Positions 8,772 to 17,700 of a DNA stretch of 64,000 nt are shown one piece after another (position 1 is the stretch's first letter; each line of letters starts with the position of its first letter). The position numbers were made by a program, and so were the translations under genes. The notes below the pieces were generated by a model. It worked only from the letters and a program-made list of their open reading frames with translations. It was not told where the DNA came from and ran no database searches. The DNA comes from Saccharofermentans sp. (GTDB lineage Bacteria; Bacillota; Clostridia; Saccharofermentanales; Saccharofermentanaceae): positions 1-64,000 of the forward strand of contig JAIKYD010000040.1 of assembly GCA_024683485.1 (NCBI GenBank), written 5' to 3'.

Positions 8772-10060
8772 TAAAGATCCTCCAGCAATTTATCAACTGC
8801 TGTGATTTTAGCACAGATTGAGAGGATTCTGACGGCTTTCTCAATATCTTCAACTTCGGGGAAAGAAGGAGCAAGTCTTATATTCGAATCCTGGGGATCC
8901 TTTCCGTAAGGGAAACTTGCGCCTGCAGGAGTAAGCGCTACACCAGCCTCTTTGCACATTGCAACAACCCTGGTTGCTGTTCCGGGCATAGCATAAAAGC
9001 TTACGAAATATCCGCCCTTAGGATCTGTCCAGTGCCATAGATCTTTATTACCGCCAAGTTCCTCATTAAGAACTCTCTGGCATGCTTCGAACTTCGGACG
9101 GAGGATCTCGGCATGCTTCATCATATGCTCATAAACTGCTTCAGCACTGGGAAGGAATCTTGCGTGTGCAAGCTGGTTTACCTTGTTTGTGCAGATGGTC
9201 TGTGCGTTAAGGAACTTCTTTGCATAAGCCATATTGTCTTTATTGCAGGCAAAGCATGAGATTCCGCCGCCGGCAAAAGTGATCTTGGATGAAGATGCAA
9301 ATTCATAGACCCTATTGGCATGACCGTACTTCTCACAGAGAGAGAGCATGTCAGGGATTTTTCCCCATTCATTCCTGTCGCCCGAAAGATGGTGCACAAC
9401 ATAAGCGTTATCCCAGAAAAGCCTGAAATCAACTGCTCCGGTCTCCATTTTCGCAAGTCTGTCGCAAGTCTCTGCAGAATAAACAACGCCGTCAGGATTG
9501 CTGTAGCAAGGAACACACCAGATTCCCTTGACATTCTCATCCTTAACAAGTTCCTCAACAACATCCATATCAGGACCATTCTCGGTCATGGGAACAGGAA
9601 TGAGCTCGAATCCCATTGTCTCTGTTACTCTGAAATGCCTGTCATAACCCGGTGCGGGGCAAAGCCACTTTCTGCCTTCAACCTGTGACCAGGGCTTAGG
9701 TGAATCAACCTCACCGAAAACCATAGCGCGCATGATCGAATCGTACATCTGGTTAAGTGACGATGAATTACCCATGAATACATTCTCTTTGTCAGTACCG
9801 ATGATATCGGCAAAGATCGCCCTTATCTCTTCGATGCCGTCTGCAACACCGTAGTTTCTAGTATCCTGGCCTTTTATTGTCTTGTAACCGTCCTTGAGTG
9901 TGTCATATATATCGTTCGAAAGGTCAAGCTGGACCGGCGACGGTTTTCCGCGTGTCATGTCGAGCGTCAGATTAAGTGCCTTGTACTTCTCAAAGCGTTC
10001 GTTCAGCTCGCTTCTTTCAGACAGGAGCTCTTCCTTAGTCATCTCACGGTAACCCTTCAT
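8771..10060 (-). CDS. Fold-type I PLP aminotransferase (aspartate-aminotransferase-like)
   Basis: The 429-residue enzyme begins with a helical lead that ends in LTLDMTRGKPSP. The PLP-binding Lys is in FASSSKITFAGGG, the pyridine-contacting Asp in FRLFWDNAYVVHH, and the carboxylate Arg in SNIRLAPSFP. The pattern matches the less common aspartate/alanine aminotransferase group found in Clostridia and Actinobacteria rather than classical AspC. The amino donor is not certain. It is the first gene of an operon with purB, so an aspartate-supplying role for the purine pathway is attractive but is inference. AAGGAAGG precedes the start. Confidence 0.82.
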   Translation of the reverse strand: MKGYREMTKEELLSERSELNERFEKYKALNLTLDMTRGKPSPVQLDLSNDIYDTLKDGYKTIKGQDTRNYGVADGIEEIRAIFADIIGTDKENVFMGNSSSLNQMYDSIMRAMVFGEVDSPKPWSQVEGRKWLCPAPGYDRHFRVTETMGFELIPVPMTENGPDMDVVEELVKDENVKGIWCVPCYSNPDGVVYSAETCDRLAKMETGAVDFRLFWDNAYVVHHLSGDRNEWGKIPDMLSLCEKYGHANRVYEFASSSKITFAGGGISCFACNKDNMAYAKKFLNAQTICTNKVNQLAHARFLPSAEAVYEHMMKHAEILRPKFEACQRVLNEELGGNKDLWHWTDPKGGYFVSFYAMPGTATRVVAMCKEAGVALTPAGASFPYGKDPQDSNIRLAPSFPEVEDIEKAVRILSICAKITAVDKLLEDL

Positions 10061-10144
10061 GATCGGCCAACCTTCCTTAAAATGAAATTTTGAATTTTGA
10101 ATCTTGCATTTTCGAGAACGGGTACCCGCCTCAAAACCTCAACA

Positions 10145-10172
10145 ATTATAGTCTATTGCCTAATTAAAGCAA
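10145..10172 (-). promoter_or_regulatory. Promoter of the aminotransferase-purB operon
   Basis: TTGCTT (10167-10172), a 16-base spacer and a perfect TATAAT (10145-10150) lie on the minus strand about 85 bases upstream of the ATG. The leader includes the palindrome CGGGTACCCG. No recognisable purine riboswitch was found in it. Confidence 0.7.
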
Positions 10173-10332
10173 TAAATAAAATTTGCTAAAATGGCATTTA
10201 CCATTCTCAAAAATGCATTTTCAACCAAATTCGGCACGTTGCACAACCCTATGCCGGGACAGCACCCGGAAATCAGTAAAATACCGTATCAAAACCAGCC
10301 GGCCTATGCTGTTCCGGTTCAGCGCATTCCCT

Positions 10333-10707
10333 TCAAAAAGGCACAAAATCTATCTTAAGGATATTTCCCTGCTCATCGTGTGTAACCCGGATCACTTCAA
10401 AGATCACATTTTTATCATAGAGCCCGTTCTCATCAATGAACCGTTCCGCAGTCCTTATCACCCTATTCCGCTTCATGAAGAGCACCGATTCAGCAGAATC
10501 CGGATACGTTCCGATATTCCTTCTTGTCCTCACTTCGAAAATATGCAGCTCATCATTTTTCTCGGCGATAATATCTATCTCACCTACATTGTGCACGGCA
10601 TAATTCCGCCTGAGGATATTGAATCCTTTATCTTTCAAAAGTCCAGCAGCTGCATCCTCACCTTTCGTTCCGATATATTTCTTGAATGTGTTTTTCTTTG
10701 TTTTCAT
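10333..10707 (-). CDS. YraN-family (UPF0102) endonuclease-like protein
   Basis: The 124-residue protein has the family pattern: a GTKGEDAAAGLLKDKGFNILRRNY helix-turn start, then NVGEIDIIAEK and the strand HIFEVRTR. Together these give the Glu-Asp-Glu/Lys arrangement of a PD-(D/E)xK restriction-like fold. The usual final motif is F-V-E-V-K; here the Lys position is Arg. The family's cellular role is not established, although a link to DNA processing is often suggested. The ATG follows AGAGGAAGAT. It is divergent from the EAL gene and has no strong terminator behind it. Confidence 0.85.
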   Translation of the reverse strand: MKTKKNTFKKYIGTKGEDAAAGLLKDKGFNILRRNYAVHNVGEIDIIAEKNDELHIFEVRTRRNIGTYPDSAESVLFMKRNRVIRTAERFIDENGLYDKNVIFEVIRVTHDEQGNILKIDFVPF

Positions 10708-10750
10708 ATCTTCCTCTTTTCTTATATTTTTTTGATAATTCTGTTTTTTG

Positions 10751-10779
10751 TTGTAATGATCCTTTTACTGTCATAAAAT
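10751..10779 (+). promoter_or_regulatory. Promoter of the GGDEF/EAL-like gene
   Basis: TTGTAA (10751-10756), a 17-base spacer and TAAAAT (10774-10779) stand about 28 bases before the plus-strand ATG at 10808. AAGGGA serves as ribosome site. Confidence 0.6.
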
Positions 10780-10807
10780 CTAAAAAGCAAATAATAAGGG
10801 ATACTCT

Positions 10808-12457
10808 ATGATAGCCGGCACTCCAGACATCAAAACTTTCTATGCTGCACTCGATGAGTGTACCGACTGCAAATTCAGTGATAAGTTTTCCAAATACGCC
10901 GATTACCTCTCGATTGCAAAGATCGAAGATACCCAGTACATAAGCGGCCGGCCGGTATCCAAAAACGTTGATTATCTGTCCGACAATGTTGGACAGGAGT
11001 TTTTTGAGATCACGCTTGGAAACAGCGATTCTGTTACTACTATCGTCAGGTTTACCTACACGCAGTTCCCTCCCCAGTTAACTGTCGAACAGGAAGAATT
11101 CATGTGCATCTTCGGGGACAGCGTTGCAAACAAGATCGCTGTTACACGACTGAGCAACCAGTATTCTTTTCTCTATAACAACGACATCGAATTTGGAATG
11201 CACAATCAGAATTATCTGTTCTCGAGATTCGATGATATGTTCACCAAAGGCATAGCTTCCAGATATTCCGTCGCTTTCATCAACATCAAGCATGTCAATC
11301 AGATAAACAGATATTTCGGATCCGATATTGCAGGTTCAGCAATCAAGATGTTCGGTGCCAAACTCAACTCCTTCCCTGATAAAGACAGGGGCGAATTCGC
11401 AGTTCACCTTGGAGGCGATAACTTTGTAGCCGTTGTTATTACCTCACGTCTTCCCGAACTCGAGAAGTTCATATCGAGCGTTCCTGTGTCTCTTTCATAC
11501 GGTGGTGACAGGTTCGAGCATATCTTCAGCTGCAGGGCCGGTATCACGACGATACGTCCAACTCACCGCTTCGGCAACCATGTCATGGGCGAATGCTCAC
11601 AGGCGTTCAGTTATTCAAAAAAGAACAACGTTGATATCGTTTACTACTCCGAAGAGATAAACGAATCCAACCACAACAATACCGAGACTTTGACCAGGGC
11701 TCTGAATGAGAACAAATTCCTTATCTACTATCAGCCGGTCATTAGCCTTGAAGACAAGCCCTCTCTCCACGCCGCAGAAGCTTTGGCCAGATGGCCTTTG
11801 GACGGCAAGATCATGTCGCCTCAGGAATTCATCACGCTTGCTACTGATTCAGGCATCGTTACCAAGATCGATTTCTACGTTCTCGAGAACGTCTGCAGAA
11901 ACATCAAGTCATGGCAGGATCAGGGTCTTTCTATTGTTCCCATCAGCATCAACTTCTCAGGCCGTCATCTGTTCAACACCGCAATCGCAGATGACATTCT
12001 TAATATCATCGACAGGTACGGTGTTGATCACAAACTGATCGGCATAGAGTTCTCAGAACCTGACTTTACCCAGAGAATGCCTGTACTCAAGAGTGTCAGC
12101 CGCACATTAACCGAAGCCGGCGTACTTGTCACCCTTGATAAGTTCAGCACGGGTCAGTCAACACTCACTCTTCTCCACGATATGGATGCAAGCTACGTTA
12201 AGATCGATGCCGACAGATTTGACCCTGATGACCCCAAAGGCCGTATCATTGCTGCCGACATGATCAACCTTGCCAACATGCTCGGCTACAAAGTCATCTG
12301 CGAAGGCGTCAAGACACAGAAGCAGGCCGATGACCTCATGACGTGCGGATGTAATCTCTTCCAGTCATTCTTCTACGACAAGCCCTTATCCGAACGCTTC
12401 TTCCTCGAAAGACTCCAGGATCCGAATTACGATATCGATATTTCAAATAATACCTAA
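10808..12457 (+). CDS. GGDEF-EAL-type signalling protein with altered catalytic motifs
   Basis: The 549-residue soluble protein has an unrecognised N-terminal part of about 120 residues. A GGDEF-like domain follows (about 135-280), whose signature reads HLGGDNF instead of RxGGDEF. The EAL domain (about 295-540) keeps AEALARW, the Asn of SINFSG, the Glu of GIEFSE and the Lys of YVKID. However, the usual D-D-F-G-T-G is LDKFSTG and the usual E-G-V-E-T is EGVKT. Loss of the second metal-binding Asp argues against normal cyclic-di-GMP hydrolysis. It may bind the nucleotide as a sensor, or be inactive and act through protein contacts. It has no transmembrane segment and no operon partner. Confidence 0.85.
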   Translation: MIAGTPDIKTFYAALDECTDCKFSDKFSKYADYLSIAKIEDTQYISGRPVSKNVDYLSDNVGQEFFEITLGNSDSVTTIVRFTYTQFPPQLTVEQEEFMCIFGDSVANKIAVTRLSNQYSFLYNNDIEFGMHNQNYLFSRFDDMFTKGIASRYSVAFINIKHVNQINRYFGSDIAGSAIKMFGAKLNSFPDKDRGEFAVHLGGDNFVAVVITSRLPELEKFISSVPVSLSYGGDRFEHIFSCRAGITTIRPTHRFGNHVMGECSQAFSYSKKNNVDIVYYSEEINESNHNNTETLTRALNENKFLIYYQPVISLEDKPSLHAAEALARWPLDGKIMSPQEFITLATDSGIVTKIDFYVLENVCRNIKSWQDQGLSIVPISINFSGRHLFNTAIADDILNIIDRYGVDHKLIGIEFSEPDFTQRMPVLKSVSRTLTEAGVLVTLDKFSTGQSTLTLLHDMDASYVKIDADRFDPDDPKGRIIAADMINLANMLGYKVICEGVKTQKQADDLMTCGCNLFQSFFYDKPLSERFFLERLQDPNYDIDISNNT

Positions 12458-12527
12458 CAACGTATTAGTAGCAACGGCTTCGCTTTACCTTCAAGGAATC
12501 TGCTGAGTGCAGCAGGTGCTAATAATT

Positions 12528-12533
12528 TATAAT
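12528..12533 (+). promoter_or_regulatory. Possible -10 element upstream of the second aminotransferase
   Basis: A perfect TATAAT lies 43 bases before the ATG at 12577, but no convincing -35 box is found at 16-18 bases. A CTGCTG/CAGCAG hairpin just upstream (about 12500-12515) lacks a T-run and is not a good terminator for the EAL gene. Confidence 0.35.
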
Positions 12534-12576
12534 TTGTGCTATATTTATTCCTATATTTCATACCAGAGGTACTACT

Positions 12577-13767
12577 ATGATTTCTAAGAAAATGATTGAA
12601 TCGCTCAAGGGCGGATCTGAGATCCGCAAGATGTTTGAAGAAGGCGGAAGACTTAAAGCTATCTACGGAGCAGACAATGTCTATGACTTCTCTATCGGCA
12701 ATCCTGACTTGGAGCCTCCGAAGGAAGTATTCGATGCTCTCAAGGATCTTGCCAATAACCCTACTCCCGGCATGCATGGCTACATGCCCAACGCAGGATA
12801 TCCTTCCACTCGTCAGATCGTTGCTGAGAAGCGCGGCAAGGAAGCAGATATGGAGATTGCTGCTGATGCAGTCTGCATGACAGTCGGAGCTGCCTCTGCT
12901 ATGAATGATGTTCTTCATTCACTGCTCGATCCTGAGGATGAAGTTATCCTTCTCGCACCTTACTTCATGGAATACAACGGTTACGTTGCAAATCACGGCG
13001 GCAAGGTTGTTATCGTCCAGACTGACGACAGATTCATGCCTGTAATCGCCGACATCGAGAAAGCAATCACTTCAAAGACAAAGGCCATCATCGTAAATTC
13101 CCCCAACAATCCTTCCGGAGTAGTCTATCCGGCTGAACTCTTGATTGAACTCAATGATATGCTCAAGAAACAGGATCATACGATCTATGTAATAAGCGAT
13201 GAGCCTTATATCGATCTTGCGTATGACGGAGCTTCCGTTCCTTGTACTCTTAAGTATATCGACAACCTCATCATCTGTTTCTCATGGAGCAAGTCTTTGT
13301 CATTGCCCGGCGAGAGAATCGGCTATACACTCGTATCACCTAAGTGCGCTGACTATGCTGAGCTCACAGGTGCCATAGTTCTTTCCAACAGAACACTCGG
13401 AAGCGTTAACGCTCCTGCTATCTGGCAGAAGGTCATTGAGAAGTCGATCTATGCCAAAGTTGACGTTGCCAACTATGAGAACCGCCGCAATCTGCTTTAT
13501 GCCAATATCGTAGATGCCGGTTTCGATGCAGTTAAACCAAACGGAGCGCTCTATATCTTTATGAACACCCCTGCAGGATTAACCGACGAGGAATTCGCAG
13601 CAATATGCGCAAAGCAGAATCTCCTTCTTGTCAAAGGTTCAAGCTTTGCCCGCCCAGGCTACTGCCGTCTTGCTTTCTGTGTTTCCGAGACTTCTATCAG
13701 TAATTCCAGAAAGGCATTCTTTGCAGTTGCCGAAGAACTCGGCTTAAGCCACAGAAAAGAATTGTAA
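12577..13767 (+). CDS. Class I/II PLP aminotransferase (AspC-like)
   Basis: This 396-residue enzyme has all the landmarks of the aspartate-aminotransferase fold. DFSIGNPDLEPP is near the start and NSPNNPSGVVYP contains the substrate-contacting Asn. YVISDEPYIDLAY holds the Asp that pairs with the PLP ring nitrogen. CFSWSKSLSLPGERIGY holds the Schiff-base Lys, and PGYCRLAFCV the C-terminal Arg. It may act on aspartate, aromatic amino acids or branched-chain amino acids; sequence alone does not decide. It is unlike the purB-linked aminotransferase and stands alone between an EAL gene and a plus-strand terminator. Confidence 0.88.
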   Translation: MISKKMIESLKGGSEIRKMFEEGGRLKAIYGADNVYDFSIGNPDLEPPKEVFDALKDLANNPTPGMHGYMPNAGYPSTRQIVAEKRGKEADMEIAADAVCMTVGAASAMNDVLHSLLDPEDEVILLAPYFMEYNGYVANHGGKVVIVQTDDRFMPVIADIEKAITSKTKAIIVNSPNNPSGVVYPAELLIELNDMLKKQDHTIYVISDEPYIDLAYDGASVPCTLKYIDNLIICFSWSKSLSLPGERIGYTLVSPKCADYAELTGAIVLSNRTLGSVNAPAIWQKVIEKSIYAKVDVANYENRRNLLYANIVDAGFDAVKPNGALYIFMNTPAGLTDEEFAAICAKQNLLLVKGSSFARPGYCRLAFCVSETSISNSRKAFFAVAEELGLSHRKEL

Positions 13768-13773
13768 TATTAC

Positions 13774-13816
13774 ACTGGTCATCCGGAAACACCGGTAAAA
13801 ACAATTACCGGCCAGT
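13774..13816 (+). other. Nested inverted repeat after the aminotransferase gene
   Basis: Outer arms ACTGG/CCAGT enclose an inner hairpin CCGGTAA/TTACCGG with a six-base loop. No T-run follows, so it is not a simple terminator. It may be a transcript-end stabiliser or a small intergenic repeat. Confidence 0.4.
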
Positions 13817-13860
13817 TGAATATCAGCAAGACCTTACAACGCAAATCAACACAACAAGAC

Positions 13861-13911
13861 AGAACCGGGACAGGCTCTTCCGATTATCTAAAGCCGGCCC
13901 CGGTTCTTTTT
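13861..13911 (+). terminator. Rho-independent terminator for the plus-strand aminotransferase
   Basis: AGAACCGGG and AGGCT pair with AGCC and CCCGGTTCT around a 15-base loop, with a five-T tail running into the stop codon of the convergent sortase gene. Confidence 0.75.
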
Positions 13912-14629
13912 ACGGTTTACAAACGACCACGAATTCTGTATTTCGCGGATAATATTTTCCGGTCAACGGGTCTTCTCCCCATCCGCATGCCGTAACGCAA
14001 AGTGTTTCTTCATCAAACGATTCCGGATCAAGATAAGGCATCAATTCCGAATCAGTAACATATAAAGTATCAACGATCCTGTATCTGTGCTGAATACCGT
14101 CTGTTGTCGTTACCAATACGGATTCCCCTATCATATCTGCAAGATATTGAATGGATCCGAGCTTTGTATCAAGATCACCGATCTGACGGTGACCAAATAG
14201 ATTACAAAGCCCGTCACCTCCGATATCAACAGTTCCGGGATATCTTCCGACCCCGTATCTCAAAGCATTGACTGAACAGGTATCCCATACCGGCTCCTCA
14301 ACATTGATGCATGGTATATCAAGGATCCCAAGTAAAGTAAGCGATTCATGTTCCAGAGAAAGACTGCTCATGTCCTTCATCAGTTTATCAAGACCTGCAT
14401 CAGTCTCTCCGTTCTCGCCTTCAACAGCAAGAGCATCAGTAACAGGAACCATAAAGGCAACGCTTTCTTTACCACCACTCTTGACCGTATCTTCCACCAG
14501 TTTAACAGCAGCTTTACTGTAATCCTTACGGACTTTGCCTTTTACCGGTTCAACCAGAGCAAGACAAAGACCGCATACCAAAGCAAATGCTAAAACAAGA
14601 GCGCCAATTACAGTAACAGCATTTTTCAT
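13910..14629 (-). CDS. Sortase family cysteine transpeptidase
   Basis: The 239-residue protein has one N-terminal membrane anchor (about residues 4-27), a variable linker and a sortase domain from about residue 97. The catalytic His is in LFGHRQ, the Cys in LCVTACGW (about 215) and the Arg in YPRNTEF (about 229). The usual T-L-x-T-C is C-V-T-A-C here. Sortases cut a sorting signal after Thr and join the protein to peptidoglycan or to a pilin. The gene begins 74 bases after the giant surface-protein gene on the same strand with no terminator between, so the giant protein is the obvious substrate. The class (B, C, D or E) is not assigned. GAGAGGCGG precedes the ATG. Confidence 0.88.
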   Translation of the reverse strand: MKNAVTVIGALVLAFALVCGLCLALVEPVKGKVRKDYSKAAVKLVEDTVKSGGKESVAFMVPVTDALAVEGENGETDAGLDKLMKDMSSLSLEHESLTLLGILDIPCINVEEPVWDTCSVNALRYGVGRYPGTVDIGGDGLCNLFGHRQIGDLDTKLGSIQYLADMIGESVLVTTTDGIQHRYRIVDTLYVTDSELMPYLDPESFDEETLCVTACGWGEDPLTGKYYPRNTEFVVVCKP

Positions 14630-14703
14630 ACTATCCGCCTCTCATTTCAAACTGAAAATTCACATTTTCCGGTCCTGCAAATTCTAATAATCACTGTTCC
14701 GCA

Positions 14704-17700
14704 TCATTCTTTATAACGCCTTCTCTTATTTGTCACTGTAAACCATGCCATTCCCAAAACAACCGCAGAAACCGTTATTACATAACCAGCAACAGAATAT
14801 GAAGGTATGATCCCTCCTGTCATCGGTCTGTAGTGCAATGTAACCGTCTGATCTTCGCTGTTAAGGTCCTCGTGGCTTGCAATCAGGATATCTTTAGTCT
14901 GGACTCCTTCCCTGATCTCGTCTTCAGTTGCAACATCGTATATCTTCTCGAAAACCACGATCCTGTCACCTTCTTCAAGACCTTCAGTCGTGAAGGAAAT
15001 CTCAACAGCTATCTCTCCGTCTGAAGCTTCAGGCATGAATTCCATCACGCTTATAACAGGCTGTCCAGCAACACAGATCTCACTTCCGTCCCTTTTACAG
15101 ACTGTTGCTTCCGCTCTATATTTGCTGCCTGGTTCAAGACCTGAATAAACGATAGTATCAACTATAGTGATCACACGTTCTTCCGTGGATTCAAGCCATA
15201 TTTCCTTTGCATTATTGATCTCAGCGCTCGTGGAGACAGACGGTCTTCTGACAGTCTGATCCGCATCTGCAATATCAGAATGAGCTGCAATAATGATACT
15301 TTCAGAATCTTCGTACAGTTCTTCGAAAACAACTATCGCTGTCTTCTCAAAAGGAACAGCAACATCAGCAAATGTTACATCCACTGTACCAGAAGCGACA
15401 CCGTTCATAACTTCAGCACCGGTATCCGAAGGTTTAAACTTAACAGACGCAGTATACGTTTTTCCCTCGCTGTCCTTATAGACTTCACCGTTCTCCGCGT
15501 TGTACAGAGTTCCTGTCAGAGTGTATTCACAGTCTGGAACAAGACCTTTATACGAGACAGTATCTATAACGGTCACCTTTTCGCTGTAAGTCAGATAGTG
15601 AGTGCCTGAATCAGCATCCCTTGCCATAGTACTGATCTCCGGAACCTTAGGCTGATCTTCCATATCCATTTCAGTCAGTTCATTTGCAGTGATACTGAAT
15701 TCATGTTCCGCTCCGTCAACAAAGAACCATTTGCCTGAACTGAGTTCCTTAGCATAGTAATCCCCCTCAGCAAGTTCAATACTCTTATCGCCTGATTTCC
15801 ATTCTTTGGAAGGTCTGATACCTGATGAATACTCAACATTGGAGATCTCTCCGTCTGAATTGAAAGTAACAGTACAAACATGAAGATCATTTTCTTTGTA
15901 ATAGATCCCGTACTGTGTTCCATCGAGGGAATGGAGCCCTGTAATGAGTCTTTCACAGTCAGCCGCCAGTTTTGACGGAGCGAAGAAACCAACCCTTGCA
16001 GGTTCCTTCATTACTATTTCTGAAGAAGATACGGCTTTATAGATCTTCTTGTCGTATATGCAGCCTTCCGATGCTGTTCCGTCATTATCAAAAATATAGA
16101 ACACAACCGGTTTATCCTGATCTGCAGCCAGATATCCTTCCGGAGCAGTCTTCTCGGTTACTCTGTATGTTCCGAGCGGAAGAGCACCCAGCGAAATGAA
16201 ACTGTTAAAGTAACCGCTTGTATCGGCAGCAGCAAGTGAATTAATATCGATCTGTAACGCTCCGTCTGTTTCCGAAGACAATTGAGATGTTGTAAGGCTG
16301 ACTGATACTTTGCTTTCTGAAGCATTAAGCTTAGGAAGATCTTCTTCTGTTCTGATATCTGTCCTGTCGAAGTATTCCACAGTAAACTCCGCTCCGGACA
16401 TCGTTTTTCCGGTAACGGCATTCCAGCCTGCCATATCACGTTTGACAACAGTCCAGCTGATATCACCGCTTACAGGCTCATCTTTAACCTTTATAGTTAC
16501 AAGATTGTCAGTCGCTTTATTCAGAACAACAGTATGTTTTGCCGGATCGATCTTATAACCACGGCCCGCTTTTATCTCACTGATATAGAGATCTGTCCCA
16601 TCGTCATCACTCAATGAATAAGGCGCCATGTTCCCATTCTGATCAAGCACAAAAGTATGAATAAGCTCATCATTACTCTTTCTGTACAAACCGTATGTAG
16701 TTCCTTCCAGACTGTAACATGCGTTGGCGCTTACTATCGCCGTATTGGTTGATGCCTTTTTGACAGACATCCTTACAGAAGTCTCATTAACAGCTGTAAA
16801 CGAGTAAGACTTATTCGTCCCTGCTTTAAAATCACGGTAGAAATATCCATCGCCCTGAGTCCAGCCATCAGGAACATCAAGTTTTATCCCGTTTACATCT
16901 TGTGTAGTCTCCCTGATCTGATATGAATGACCCGGAACAATTTCGATCTTGTTGCCCGGCAGCGAACTGTATCCGCTTGCAATATCTGACCAGATCACCT
17001 TGCATGAGACTCCGCTATCAGTATCACCCGGAACGGAAGCCTTGCCTTCAGCAACCTTGATGTCACTGGTTTTATCCCAAAGCTCGAAAATATAATCATA
17101 TCCTGAGAGCAGCTGATAATTTGCACCAAGTTTTTTGTTAAGTCTGAAAGAAGCCATCTGCGGCTGGTTGCTAAGTCTTATATATGAAGTATTCCCGTTC
17201 TTAGTTACAGTTACTTCTCCCGCACTGCAAGAAGCCGTTACCACACCTTTTGAACTTACATTTACTGTATAGATATTTTCATCAAGCTTATAACCTTTGC
17301 CAGCGGTAATTTCCTTCAGATAGTAAGATCTGTTATAAGCAGATGTAAATGCATCAGAAGAACCACCTTCATCACTAATAGTAAATGTTCTCAAACGGCA
17401 AGAATCTGCTTTGGCATTCTCCGGCGTCTCATACAATCCGTAAACGGTTCCTGACAACGAATAACAACTGTTATTATCAGTAACCTTTGCATTTGCCGAT
17501 TCTTTTGCAAGACTGACAACAGAAGTTCGTGGCACTTCAGTGACATTGACAATAACAGGATTTCCCTGCGTAACAGATGCTTTGCCTGAACCGGAATAAG
17601 TACTTACTGCTGCATTGCCGTCAGCACCAACTTCTATCTTATAAACCGATCTGTCCTGCAGGAAGCCGGTTGCCGCAACAGTCTCCTTAAGATAATAAGT

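Noticed and set aside
10183-10776. Plus-strand ORF of 197 residues
   Set aside because: It is antisense to the YraN-like gene and its flank; the hydrophobic end mirrors A+T-rich promoter DNA.
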